DNA of 64,000 bases from Burkholderia anthina (GTDB lineage Bacteria; Pseudomonadota; Gammaproteobacteria; Burkholderiales; Burkholderiaceae): contig NZ_CABVLY010000004.1 in assembly GCF_902498995.1 (NCBI RefSeq), positions 1 to 64,000 of the forward strand, read 5' to 3'. The position numbers and the translations under genes are program-made. The notes beneath the pieces were generated by a model. The model saw only the letters and a program-made list of their open reading frames with translations, was not told where the DNA came from and did not search any database. This document shows, piece by piece, positions 54,165 through 62,423 of this stretch (position 1 is the stretch's first letter; each line of letters begins with the position of its first letter).

Positions 54165-54190
54165 AACCGGCGCGCGATGTCGCGCCGGTT
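54165..54190. other. hairpin between the histidine kinase and ferredoxin genes
   Basis: Perfect inverted repeat AACCGGCGCG/CGCGCCGGTT with a six-base loop in the 175-base gap. No T-run follows on the minus strand. It may partially end kinase transcription or stabilise the end of one message. Confidence 0.5.
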
Positions 54191-54309
54191 CCGCTGCCTG
54201 CGGAACGTCATGGCTTCAGGGTACTGACGGCGGCGGGACGGGTAAATTGGATCGACTGCTTAACGAATACAGGTTTTCGCTTATCGCCGCCGCGCGCCGG
54301 CACGGCGCG

Positions 54310-55809
54310 CTATGCGCTACCGGCCGTGCGTTGCAGCATGACGTGGAAACGCGTGCCGGGCGCGCCTTCCGCACTCGTGACCCACAGATGTCCGCCATGC
54401 GTATCGACGATCGAGTGGCAAAGCGACAGCCCGAGCCCGAGGCCCGCGTGCTTGGTCGAGAAGAACGACGCGAAGATGCGGTCCGGACTCACGCGCGGCA
54501 GGCCGGGGCCGGTATCGGACACGGTGATCTGCACATTGCCGTTGGTGCGCCTCGCGACCGAGATGCGCAGTTCGCGGCGCTCGAGCGGGATGCCCGACAT
54601 TGCCTCGATCCCGTTGACCGCCAGGTTGATCACGACTTGCTGGATCAGCACGTCGTCGCATTCGATTTCGCATGGCGCGTCGTCGAGTTCGTACGCGACC
54701 GTCACGTCGCTTTGCCGCGCGCGCAGCGCGATCAGGTCGGCGATGTCCCGCACCAGCGTGCGTACGTCGATCACCTGGCGCTGATAGGTCCGGTTGCACG
54801 TGAATTCGCGCACCTTGTTGATGATGCGGCCGGCTCGCTCGGCTTCGTGCTGCGCGAGCTCCAGTGCGTGCAGCAGATCGTCGGCCGAGAAATTGCCGGA
54901 CTGGATGCGCCGGCGGCACCCCGCAACGAAGTTGACGATCGCGAAGAACGGCTGGTTCAGTTCGTGCGCGAGCGCGGTGGCCATCTCGCCGGTCGTCGAG
55001 ATGCGCGAGATCCGGCTGAGTTCGAGTGCGCGGGCACGGGCGGTTTCCTCGGCCCGGACGCGTTCGGTGACGTCGCGGAAATTGACCAGGATCCCGTTGA
55101 CGGCCGGATCGTCGAGCAGGTTCCGGCAGCGCGCCTCGTGGATTCGCCACGTGCCGTTGCGGTGCTGGATCCGGTAGCCGAGGTTGGCGCTCGCGCCCGG
55201 TGCCAGCGCGCGCAACGTATCGCGCACCGGTTCGACGTTTTCCGGCGCGATGAAGGCATAGACGGGCCGGCCGATCAGCGCCCGCGCGGAGACACCGAGC
55301 AGCGCATGGATCGACGGCCCGAGGAAGCGGACGATGCCGTCGGCGGACAGGATCGCGATGCCGTCCGATGAACGCTCGATCAGCTTGCGGTAATACCGCT
55401 CGCGTTCCTTGAGCGCGGCGTGCGCTTCCTTGCGCTCGGTGATGTCGCGCGCCATCGCGATCACGCGGTCGATCCCGTTCAGCGTGATGCGCTTCAGACT
55501 CACCTCGACCGGCGTTTCGCGGCCCTGCGCATTGCGGATCACCCATTCGAAGATCACGGTATCGCCGGAATCGCGCGCCTCCCACACGCGCCTCAGCCCG
55601 CCTTCGGTGTCGTACGGATAATGATTCCGGGTCAGCTCGCCGATCGACATCCCGCGCAATTCGTCGATCGTGTGCCCGTACATTTCGCATGCCTTGCGAT
55701 TGGCCTCGAGGATTTCCCCGCTGTCCATGTCGTGGATCACCATGATGTCGTTCGCGTAGACGAAGACTTCCTGGTAGTTGGTCCGGCTCAATTGACTGAC
55801 GGAATGCAT
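54310..55809 (-). CDS. PAS-domain sensor histidine kinase
   Basis: Protein of 499 residues without membrane spans: PAS-1 at about 12-125 (MVIHDMDSGEILEANRKACE), PAS-2 at about 140-250 (ISTRSSDGIAIL region; DGIVRFLGPSIHALLG), then the H box ALAHELNQP with phosphorylatable H282, the N box NLAVNGIEAM and G box DTGPGLPR/GLGLGLS. Cytoplasmic, so it probably senses a metabolite. No response regulator is adjacent; the FixJ-type regulator at 62424, at the other end of the island, is the natural partner. Divergent from the formamidase-like gene across a shared regulatory region containing operator copy 2. Confidence 0.9.
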   Translation of the reverse strand: MHSVSQLSRTNYQEVFVYANDIMVIHDMDSGEILEANRKACEMYGHTIDELRGMSIGELTRNHYPYDTEGGLRRVWEARDSGDTVIFEWVIRNAQGRETPVEVSLKRITLNGIDRVIAMARDITERKEAHAALKERERYYRKLIERSSDGIAILSADGIVRFLGPSIHALLGVSARALIGRPVYAFIAPENVEPVRDTLRALAPGASANLGYRIQHRNGTWRIHEARCRNLLDDPAVNGILVNFRDVTERVRAEETARARALELSRISRISTTGEMATALAHELNQPFFAIVNFVAGCRRRIQSGNFSADDLLHALELAQHEAERAGRIINKVREFTCNRTYQRQVIDVRTLVRDIADLIALRARQSDVTVAYELDDAPCEIECDDVLIQQVVINLAVNGIEAMSGIPLERRELRISVARRTNGNVQITVSDTGPGLPRVSPDRIFASFFSTKHAGLGLGLSLCHSIVDTHGGHLWVTSAEGAPGTRFHVMLQRTAGSA

Positions 55810-55883
55810 GACGGGGCGCCCCGGGGAAATCCGGCTGTCAGCATAGCACCGCGACAGCGCGCGGCTCGCGTGCCGACAGGCCG

Positions 55884-55900
55884 TTAAGTGTTATCACCTA
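55884..55900. promoter_or_regulatory. shared operator, copy 2 (divergent kinase/formamidase promoter)
   Basis: TTAAGTG-TTAT-CACCTA at 55884-55900, extended to TTAAGTG-N4-CACCTAA, an almost perfect inverted repeat. It lies 75 bases upstream of the kinase ATG on one side and 125 bases before the formamidase ATG on the other, so one site could serve both directions. Confidence 0.7.
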
Positions 55901-56024
55901 ATGTGCTAATTGACCGACCGGATAACGGCCGGCACGCGATTTCCTTACGCTTGAGTGCACTGATCAACATGAAGCGGAAGACGTGGCGCGCAGTCCCGTT
56001 CCGCATTCGAGCGAGGAGACATTG

Positions 56025-57365
56025 ATGAGCCATTCCCCTTCGGCCGAACCGCAGGACGTCGTCGAGGTCGGCACGTATACGCGCGGCGTCATCGGGCCGC
56101 GTCTGACCATGCTCGGCCCGGTCAGCAACGGCGGGCGCATCGTGACGGGTACGCCGCCCGGCTGCTGGGGGCCGATGATCACGCCGATCTTCCAGGGCGG
56201 GCACGAAGTCACGCAGCCGGTCGCCGTCGACGGCGCTGAAATCGGCGACGCCGTGGCACTGAAGATCCTGCGTTGCGACGTGACGTCGCTCGCGACGTCG
56301 TCGGGCGTGATGGCGTTCGTCGAAGGCCGCTACGTCGGCGACCCGTTCGTCGCGAAGCGGTGCACGACCTGCGGCACCGACAGTCCGCCGAGTCACGTCG
56401 AGGGCACCGGCGACGACGCGATCCACTGCAGCGTTTGCGGTGCCGAGGTCAATGCGTTCCGCTTCAGCCACGGCTACGTGATCGCGCTCGACCGCGAGCA
56501 CCGCGTGTCGCTGACCGTCGACAAGGCGGCCGCGCAGCGTATCGCCGGGATGCCGGGGAAGATGGCGCGCCTGCCGGCGTCGTCCGAACAGCATTCGATC
56601 CTGTCGCTTGCGCGCGCCGACATGAGCGGGCTGGCGGCGCACATGCAGCCGTTTCTCGGCAACATCGGCACGATCCCGTCGGTCGACATGCCGGACTCGC
56701 ACAACGCGGGCGATTTCGGCGCGTTCCTGATCGATGCGCCGCACGCGTTCGGCATGTCGCGCGAAACGCTCGATGCGAACAAGACCGACGGCCACATGGA
56801 TACCAACAGCGTGCGCGAGGGCGCGATCCTGATCTGTCCCGTCAAAGTGCCGGGCGCCGGCGTGTACATGGGCGACATGCATGCCCAGCAAGGCAATGGC
56901 GAGATTGCCGGCCATGCGACCGACGTCGCGGGCGAGGTCGAGCTGCAGGTCGAAGTGATCAAGGGCCTGACGCTCGACGGGCCGATCCTGTTGCAGCGAC
57001 CGGACGACCTGCCGCCGATGGCGCGGCCGATGACGGCGGCACAGCGCGCGCATGTCGCGGCGCTCGCGGAACGCTACGGGCAGCGCGAGATCGAGGAGAA
57101 CGCGCCGATCACCTTCATCGGCTCGGGAACCACGCTCAACGACGCGACGAAGAACGGTCTGCAGCGCGCGGCGAATGTCACGGGGCTGCCGTACGACGAG
57201 ATCCTCAACCGCGCGACGATCGCGGGCTCGATCGAGATCAGCCGCCTGCCGGGCGTCGTGCGGGTCACGTTCCTGTGCCCGATGCCGATTCTCGAACGGA
57301 TCGGCATCGCGCACCTGGCGCGTGCGCAATACGGACTCGACGGCGGCGCGCACCACCGGATCTGA
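56025..57365 (+). CDS. acetamidase/formamidase family protein with four-cysteine insertion
   Basis: Protein of 446 residues of the FmdA/AmdA fold: LGPVSNGGRIVTGTPPGCWG, IPSVDMPDSHNAGDFGAFLI, NGEIAGHATDVAGEVELQVE and the catalytic-metal segment GAGVYMGDMHAQQGNGE. A zinc-ribbon-like insertion with C113-x2-C116-x18-C135-x2-C138 (CTTC and CSVC) is not usual in the family. The family hydrolyses formamide, acetamide and related amides. ATG 56025 with GAGGAGAC upstream. It heads the plus-strand operon with the Rieske oxygenase (58-base gap). Confidence 0.88.
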   Translation: MSHSPSAEPQDVVEVGTYTRGVIGPRLTMLGPVSNGGRIVTGTPPGCWGPMITPIFQGGHEVTQPVAVDGAEIGDAVALKILRCDVTSLATSSGVMAFVEGRYVGDPFVAKRCTTCGTDSPPSHVEGTGDDAIHCSVCGAEVNAFRFSHGYVIALDREHRVSLTVDKAAAQRIAGMPGKMARLPASSEQHSILSLARADMSGLAAHMQPFLGNIGTIPSVDMPDSHNAGDFGAFLIDAPHAFGMSRETLDANKTDGHMDTNSVREGAILICPVKVPGAGVYMGDMHAQQGNGEIAGHATDVAGEVELQVEVIKGLTLDGPILLQRPDDLPPMARPMTAAQRAHVAALAERYGQREIEENAPITFIGSGTTLNDATKNGLQRAANVTGLPYDEILNRATIAGSIEISRLPGVVRVTFLCPMPILERIGIAHLARAQYGLDGGAHHRI

Positions 57366-57423
57366 ACCGCGTGCGGGTCGACACAATAGAGGAAGGCGAA
57401 TCAATTCATTGAGAGGAGCAGCG

Positions 57424-58626
57424 ATGGACACCACCACCAATACCCTGAGATGGGCGGCCAAGTATCCGGAACTCGGCACGGAGCCGATTCCTGTCGAACC
57501 TTGCGTATCGCCGGCATTCTACGAACGCGAAAAGGAGCGCGTGTTTTCGAAGACCTGGCTGAAGGTCGGGCGCATCGAGGACATTCCGAAGGTCGGCGAC
57601 TACAAGGTCAAGAAGATCCATTTCGCAAAGACGTCGGTGATCCTGATGCACGGCAAGGACGGCAGGATCCGCGGCTTTCACAACACCTGCTCGCACCGCG
57701 GCAACAAGGTCGTCGTCGAGCACGGCGAGGAGACCTTCGGCCGCAACAAGGCGGCGGTCGTCACGTGCCGGTTCCACGGCTGGGTCTACGACGGCCAGGG
57801 CAAGCTCGTGCAGGTGCCCGAGGAAGAGCGCTTTCCGTCGTGCTTCGACAAGGCGTCGAGCGGGCTGACGCCGGTCCATACGGAGGTGTGGGAGGGCTTC
57901 ATCTTCATCAACCTGGCCGCAGAGCCGGAGCGCTCGCTGCCCGACTATCTCGGCGGCCTCGGGCATCATCTCGCGGGTTATCCGTTTCACGAGATGAGCC
58001 GGTGCTTCAGCTACAACACGGTGCTCGACTGCAACTGGAAGATCGCGCTCGACGCATTCTCCGAGGCCTATCACGTGTCGACCATCCACGCCGGCTCGTT
58101 TCCGAACGTGTTTTCGAGCGGGCTGACCGACGTCGCGCTGTTCGACGAGCATCGCACGACCGGCATTTGCCTGACGCTCAATGCCACGCCGACGCCGGTC
58201 GCCGGTATCGCCAACGACATCACGGGCGCGTCGCTGGTCGCGCAACGCGGCTCGTCGATGCTGCCGCCGGGCGTGAACCCCGAGCGCCGCGGCGACTTCT
58301 CGTTCGAACTGAGCGTCGTGTTCCCGAACATCCTGATCCACATCTCCGAGGGTATCTGGTTCACCCATCAGTTCTGGCCGCTGTCGCACGACAAGACGCT
58401 GTGGGAGGGCAAGTACTACGTGAAGCCGCCGAAGACCAACAGCGAGCGCTGGGCCGTCGAGTTCGCCCAGGTGCTGCAGCGCAACGCGTGGCTCGAGGAT
58501 ACGGCGACGATGGAGGATACGCATGCCGCGCTTGCGTCCGGCGCGAAGCAGCACATGTTCCTGCAGGACGAGGAAATTCTGCTGCGACACGGGTACAAGG
58601 TTCTCGAACACTACATGGAACAATGA
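57424..58626 (+). CDS. Rieske non-haem iron oxygenase, large subunit
   Basis: Protein of 400 residues. Rieske cluster: C89-x-H91 (NTCSHRG) and C115-x2-H118 (CRFHGW). Mononuclear iron site: D210 bridge and H217/H222 in ALDAFSEAYHVSTIH. No classical small (beta) subunit gene follows, so it may work as a homotrimer. It is served by the ferredoxin and reductase encoded at 52781-54134. Likely to hydroxylate or cleave an aromatic ring or N-heterocycle in the island's pathway. RBS GAGAGGAGC before ATG 57424. The stop overlaps a possible start of the next gene (ATGA at 58623). Confidence 0.92.
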   Translation: MDTTTNTLRWAAKYPELGTEPIPVEPCVSPAFYEREKERVFSKTWLKVGRIEDIPKVGDYKVKKIHFAKTSVILMHGKDGRIRGFHNTCSHRGNKVVVEHGEETFGRNKAAVVTCRFHGWVYDGQGKLVQVPEEERFPSCFDKASSGLTPVHTEVWEGFIFINLAAEPERSLPDYLGGLGHHLAGYPFHEMSRCFSYNTVLDCNWKIALDAFSEAYHVSTIHAGSFPNVFSSGLTDVALFDEHRTTGICLTLNATPTPVAGIANDITGASLVAQRGSSMLPPGVNPERRGDFSFELSVVFPNILIHISEGIWFTHQFWPLSHDKTLWEGKYYVKPPKTNSERWAVEFAQVLQRNAWLEDTATMEDTHAALASGAKQHMFLQDEEILLRHGYKVLEHYMEQ

Positions 58627-58640
58627 CGGAGACGCACGCA

Positions 58641-58982
58641 ATGGACAATCTGCTTCCGAAGGAATTCGACATGCTCGAGCCGCTCGTCGCGGCGTGGGCC
58701 CTCCCGACCCAGAACGAACGGCAGCAGCGCCGCATCGGGTCGTCGCGCGGCGAGCTGCGCTACTTCTACGACAACATGCTGCCCCGGTTGCCATCGATCC
58801 TGACGTACCTCGACCGCTATCCGATCGGCGAATTGCCCGCGGACGCCGCGCGATTGCTCGCGCTGGCGCTGTCGCTCGCCGAGGTCGCACCGCACATCGA
58901 ACTGTATGGCGGCGATCCCAAGGTGCCGTACAGCTTCGATGAAGCGCGCTTCGTCGCGGAGCACGGCGACGCACGGCTCTGA
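58641..58982 (+). CDS. hypothetical protein (113 aa) in the Rieske operon
   Basis: Soluble, mostly helical protein of 113 residues (KEFDMLEPLVAAWALPTQNE, GELRYFYDNMLPRLPSILTY, ALALSLAEVAPHIELYGGDP). No domain recognised. GGAGA eight bases upstream supports ATG 58641; an alternative ATG at 58623 overlaps the oxygenase stop and adds six residues. Its fixed place between the oxygenase and an NTF2-like gene suggests an accessory or assembly role; a helical partner in place of a beta subunit is a guess. Confidence 0.75.
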   Translation: MDNLLPKEFDMLEPLVAAWALPTQNERQQRRIGSSRGELRYFYDNMLPRLPSILTYLDRYPIGELPADAARLLALALSLAEVAPHIELYGGDPKVPYSFDEARFVAEHGDARL

Positions 58983-59045
58983 ACTGCCGAAGCCTGCCCG
59001 GTGTCCGGCTGGACATCGGGCGCATTCCTGCAAGGAGACCGGCCG

Positions 59046-59537
59046 ATGGCCGCATCGACACTCGCTCGGCGCATTGCACGGCTCGAGGCCATCGCCGAGG
59101 TCGGCCAGCTCGTCGGCCGCTACGCATATGGGGCCGACCGCCGCAACGATGCGGCGTTGATGGCGCCGCTCTTCAGTCGCGACGCGGTGTGGGAGGCCAA
59201 CGGCTTCGGGCGTCACGAGGGCCGCGACGTCATTACGGAGCAACTCGCGCGAATCGGCAGCGAGCAGATCGTCTGGAGCCTGCATTACATGACCGCGCCG
59301 GTGATCGAGATCGACGAGACGCTGCTGAGCGGGCGATGCCGATGGCATTTGTGGGAGCTGGCGCAGATCCGCCAGGGCCGTGACGATGCCGAGCCGCCGG
59401 CCGCCCACTGGATCGGCGGCGAGTATGACAGCCGTGTCGCGATCGACGAAGGGCGGTGGCGCTTCCGGCATGTGTTGCTCGATCTGCGCCTCATCCATCG
59501 GCACGATGCAGCGTGGTTGCCTCGTCCGTCCTCCTGA
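59046..59537 (+). CDS. SnoaL-like / NTF2-fold protein
   Basis: Protein of 163 residues with the NTF2/SnoaL_4 pattern: an N-terminal helix (ARLEAIAEVGQLVGRYAYGA, DRRNDAALMAPLFSRDAVWE), GRDVITEQLARIG, then sheet (WSLHYMTAPVIEIDETLLSG, DSRVAIDEGRWRFRHVLLDL). This fold includes cyclases, dehydratases and the beta subunits of Rieske oxygenases, so it may be an isomerase or a beta-subunit-like partner. AAGGAGA precedes ATG 59046 by seven bases. Last gene of the formamidase-Rieske operon. Confidence 0.82.
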   Translation: MAASTLARRIARLEAIAEVGQLVGRYAYGADRRNDAALMAPLFSRDAVWEANGFGRHEGRDVITEQLARIGSEQIVWSLHYMTAPVIEIDETLLSGRCRWHLWELAQIRQGRDDAEPPAAHWIGGEYDSRVAIDEGRWRFRHVLLDLRLIHRHDAAWLPRPSS

Positions 59538-59839
59538 CCCGGTCGGCTGTGCCGCGACGACAGGGCGCTTCATCCGGCCGCGTGCAGACGCGGCTTTTTT
59601 TCGTGCGGCGCGGCACCGCTCGACCGTCACATCGAATCGGAAGACAAATAAGTATTCCCATCTAGTTTCTTACGTGCGCGACCGAATGTCGGCGGCAATT
59701 TCGGCTTCTTAACTTGGAGTCGATGCGAATTCGCCGAATTCGTGATCGGGATGGCCCGTGCGTCGATGCATCGGGCCGGCCGTTTCCGGCAAGCGTCTGC
59801 AGGCATGACTCGAACTACCGAAACCACGGGAGACACACA
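59538..59839 (+). other. porin leader region
   Basis: About 300 bases without a gene between the NTF2-like and porin genes. It contains operator copy 3 (59648-59664) and a moderately A/T-rich stretch (59636-59710) where the porin promoter should lie. Confidence 0.6.
59648..59664 (+). promoter_or_regulatory. shared operator, copy 3 (porin/permease promoter)
   Basis: ATAAGTA-TTCC-CATCTA at 59648-59664 matches WTAAGTR-N4-CAYCTA like copies 1 and 2. Downstream similarity to copy 1 continues (CATCTA-N2-TTC-N-TA), so the site may extend to about 59675. It lies about 175 bases before the porin GTG. Confidence 0.65.
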
Positions 59840-60913
59840 GTGAAGAAAACCGGATGGATGGCGATGGCCGTCATGGGCGTACCGCTGGTGGCCGCCGCAC
59901 AAAGCAGCGTCACGTTGTACGGCGTGCTGGATGCCGGCGTGACCTTCATCAGCAATCAGGGCGGGAGCCGCAACACGGTGATGTCGACCGGGATGCAGGT
60001 TCCCAATCTGTTCGGCCTGCAAGGCAGCGAGGATCTGGGCGGCGGGCTCAAGGCGATCTTCAAGCTGGAAGGGCAATTCGGCCTCGAGAACGGCCAGTCG
60101 ATCGGCGGCGGTGCGTTCGGCCGGCAGACGTATGCCGGACTGGCAAGCCCGTGGGGCACGCTGACGTTCGGCAACCAGTACGAGTTCATGTTCGAGTCGC
60201 TGTCCGCGAAGCGTCTCGGTCAGTCGCTCGGCTACGTCAGCCTGTACAACCTGCAGCAGGGGCCGTTCCAGGGGCTCGGCACGCCGTACGGCGGCCTCGA
60301 TTTCAACCGCGTCGCCGGCGCGTTCCGGGTCGCCAATGCGGTGAAGTACGAGACCCCGGACTACCGCGGGCTCGATGCGGGCGTGATGTACGGCTTCGGC
60401 GGCGTCGCGGGCTCGTTCGGGACCGACAGTACGATCAGCGCGGGCATCAACTATGCGAACGGACCGCTCGGGCTGAATGCGGCCTACACCTATGCGAAGG
60501 ATCCAACGATCAACAACGGACGCGACGGCATCCGCAACTGGGGGGTCGGCGGTCGATACACGATCGGCAAGCTGCAGCTCGATGCGATGTATACCAACAC
60601 GCGCAACACGTTCAGCAACGCACACGTGGATGTGTATCAGGCCGGCATCGACTACATGTTTTCACCGTTCACGATCGTGCATGGCGACTATCAGTACATG
60701 AAGGGCAACGCGAAACTCGGCAACAACAAGGCGCATCAGTTCGGCGTGACGCTCGACTACTGGCTGTCGAAGCGTACCGATATCTACACGAATCTCGTCT
60801 ATCAGCGCGCGAGCGGAAACGCCGATGCGAACGCGTGGATATCCGGGCTGTCGGCGCCTGCCGCCGGCGGCAACCAGACGGCCGTGCGCATTGGCATGCG
60901 CCACCTTTTCTGA
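59840..60913 (+). CDS. Gram-negative porin, OpcP/Omp32 type
   Basis: Protein of 357 residues with a signal peptide (KKTGWMAMAVMGVPLVAAA, then QSSVTLYGVLDAGVTFISNQ). QSSVTLYGVLDAG is the hallmark of beta-proteobacterial 16-stranded trimeric porins; it ends in RIGMRHLF with the terminal phenylalanine needed for outer-membrane assembly. The start is GTG 59840 with GGGAGACACACA upstream. Placed before the permease gene, it likely admits the island's substrate. Confidence 0.92.
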   Translation: MKKTGWMAMAVMGVPLVAAAQSSVTLYGVLDAGVTFISNQGGSRNTVMSTGMQVPNLFGLQGSEDLGGGLKAIFKLEGQFGLENGQSIGGGAFGRQTYAGLASPWGTLTFGNQYEFMFESLSAKRLGQSLGYVSLYNLQQGPFQGLGTPYGGLDFNRVAGAFRVANAVKYETPDYRGLDAGVMYGFGGVAGSFGTDSTISAGINYANGPLGLNAAYTYAKDPTINNGRDGIRNWGVGGRYTIGKLQLDAMYTNTRNTFSNAHVDVYQAGIDYMFSPFTIVHGDYQYMKGNAKLGNNKAHQFGVTLDYWLSKRTDIYTNLVYQRASGNADANAWISGLSAPAAGGNQTAVRIGMRHLF

Positions 60914-60930
60914 GCCTCGAGGACGTCATC

Positions 60931-62361
60931 ATGCATAGCGAATCCAATCTCACTTCGCGTACCGACGATCATGCGCTGGAGGCCGTGCCCGACAACGAGC
61001 GCCAGAACTGGCTGCAGTTGTCGTGGAGTACCGCGGGCATCGTCACCACGCTGATCCAGTTGTTCGTCGGCGCGCTCGTCACGTTCGTCGCCGGCATCCG
61101 GATCGGGCTGCTCGCCGGCGTATTCGTGGCCATCGCCGGCGCGCTGCTCGGCTGGGGCGCCGGCCATATCGCGTACCGCACCGGGCTGTCGAGCACCGTG
61201 CTGTCGCGCCAGCACGGCCTCGGGCCGCGCGGCTCGGCACTGCTCGCGCTCGTGTTCGGCTTCATGATCACCGGATTCATCGCCCTCGAAAACGCACTGC
61301 TCTACAAGGGCTTCCTGTTCTACCTCGACCGGCCCGACACGCTGGAAATGCGCATCGTCGTGTATGGCGCGTTGTCGGTCGCATGGATCCTGCTGACGGC
61401 CTTCGGTTTCAGGCTGGTTGCACGCGTGTCGTCACTGGCGCTGCTCGCGTTCGTCGCCGTGCTCGTCTACATGATGGTGGAGGTCATCACCGGGTCCGGA
61501 CAATCGTGGGCGTCGGTCACGCAGTTCGGCGCGCAGATGCCGATGGACGCGCTGCGCGCACTCGGGGCGGACACCGACGCCGGCAAGTTCAGTTTCTGCG
61601 TGAACGTGATGATCGGATCGGCCGGCGCGCTGGCGCTGATCGACGCCGATCTCGGGCGCTATGCGAAATCGTCGCGCGACATCGCGATTGCCGCGGTGAT
61701 CGGCAACCTGTTCATGGATGTCGTGATGGTTGCCGTCGGCGGGATCGTGATGTACGCGGGCATGGACCAGATCGTCGCCCATCACATGAAGGCCGGTGGC
61801 ATGACCGAGGCGGCCGCGCGGACGCTCGCGCTGCAAAGTCCCGACAGCGTCGCCGTCGCGTTCATCGTGTTCGGCGGCTTGCTCGGCACGTTGCTGATGG
61901 TGTTCGCCCAGTCGAAGGCGCAGGTGCTCAATACGTACAGCGCGTCGCTTTCGCTGACCAATCTCGCGGACGTGCTGTTCGACTGGCGGCCGGGCCGGCT
62001 GACGTTCGTCGTGCTGGCCAACGTGCTGGCCTGCCTGATGCTCGTCGGTTCGATCCTCACCTGGTTCAACTCGTTCATCACGGTGCTGGGCGTGCTGACC
62101 ACCGGCTTCGCCGGGATCATCATCGCCGACTATCTGCTCGTCGGCCGCCTGTCGGGTTTCTCGGCGCCGCCGGCCGAGGAGATCAACTGGGCCGGCGTCG
62201 TGACGGTCGGGGCGGGGTTCGTGCTGGCGCACTACGTGCTGGAACGGGTCGTGCCGATCGAGTTCTTTACGTCGCTGATCACGTCGTTCGTGTTGTATCC
62301 GGTGCTGCGCGTCGGCATGCTCAAGCGCATGAAACTGGTGCGCGGGCAGATCGAGGGCTGA
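60931..62361 (+). CDS. NCS1-family (cytosine/purine/hydantoin-type) permease
   Basis: Protein of 476 residues with about 12 membrane segments: STAGIVTTLIQLFVGALVTF, GHIAYRTGLSSTVLSRQHGL, GSAGALALIDADLGRYAKSS, LGTLLMVFAQSKAQVLNTYS (the SxxNxYS motif of NCS1) and FAGIIIADYLLVGRLSGF. NCS1 carriers take up cytosine, allantoin, hydantoins, uracil or thiamine, i.e. nitrogen heterocycles and ureides. It starts 17 bases after the porin and is probably co-transcribed. Its presence suggests that the island handles a nitrogen-containing compound. Confidence 0.9.
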   Translation: MHSESNLTSRTDDHALEAVPDNERQNWLQLSWSTAGIVTTLIQLFVGALVTFVAGIRIGLLAGVFVAIAGALLGWGAGHIAYRTGLSSTVLSRQHGLGPRGSALLALVFGFMITGFIALENALLYKGFLFYLDRPDTLEMRIVVYGALSVAWILLTAFGFRLVARVSSLALLAFVAVLVYMMVEVITGSGQSWASVTQFGAQMPMDALRALGADTDAGKFSFCVNVMIGSAGALALIDADLGRYAKSSRDIAIAAVIGNLFMDVVMVAVGGIVMYAGMDQIVAHHMKAGGMTEAAARTLALQSPDSVAVAFIVFGGLLGTLLMVFAQSKAQVLNTYSASLSLTNLADVLFDWRPGRLTFVVLANVLACLMLVGSILTWFNSFITVLGVLTTGFAGIIIADYLLVGRLSGFSAPPAEEINWAGVVTVGAGFVLAHYVLERVVPIEFFTSLITSFVLYPVLRVGMLKRMKLVRGQIEG

Positions 62362-62373
62362 CCGGTACGGCAT

Positions 62374-62411
62374 CCGGCTTGCGCCTGTGCCGATGCACGG
62401 GCGCAGGCCGG
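62374..62411. terminator. hairpin between permease and response regulator genes
   Basis: Stem of 17 pairs (two of them G-U type) with a CGAT loop between the convergent genes. It lacks a clear T-run, so it may end transcription only weakly or with Rho. Confidence 0.4.
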
Positions 62412-62423
62412 ATCGGCCGCAGA

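Noticed and set aside
55884-57479. Minus-strand 531-codon open frame opposite the formamidase-like gene
   Set aside because: Arginine/aspartate-rich shadow product; it would also run through operator copy 2.
49694-62361. Identity with the indole-3-acetate (iac) cluster
   Set aside because: Composition is partly similar (Rieske, SDR, flavin reductase, SnoaL-like) but the acyl-CoA-dehydrogenase-like IacA and amidase-signature IacH types are absent; the monooxygenase is StyA-type and the amidase FmdA-type.
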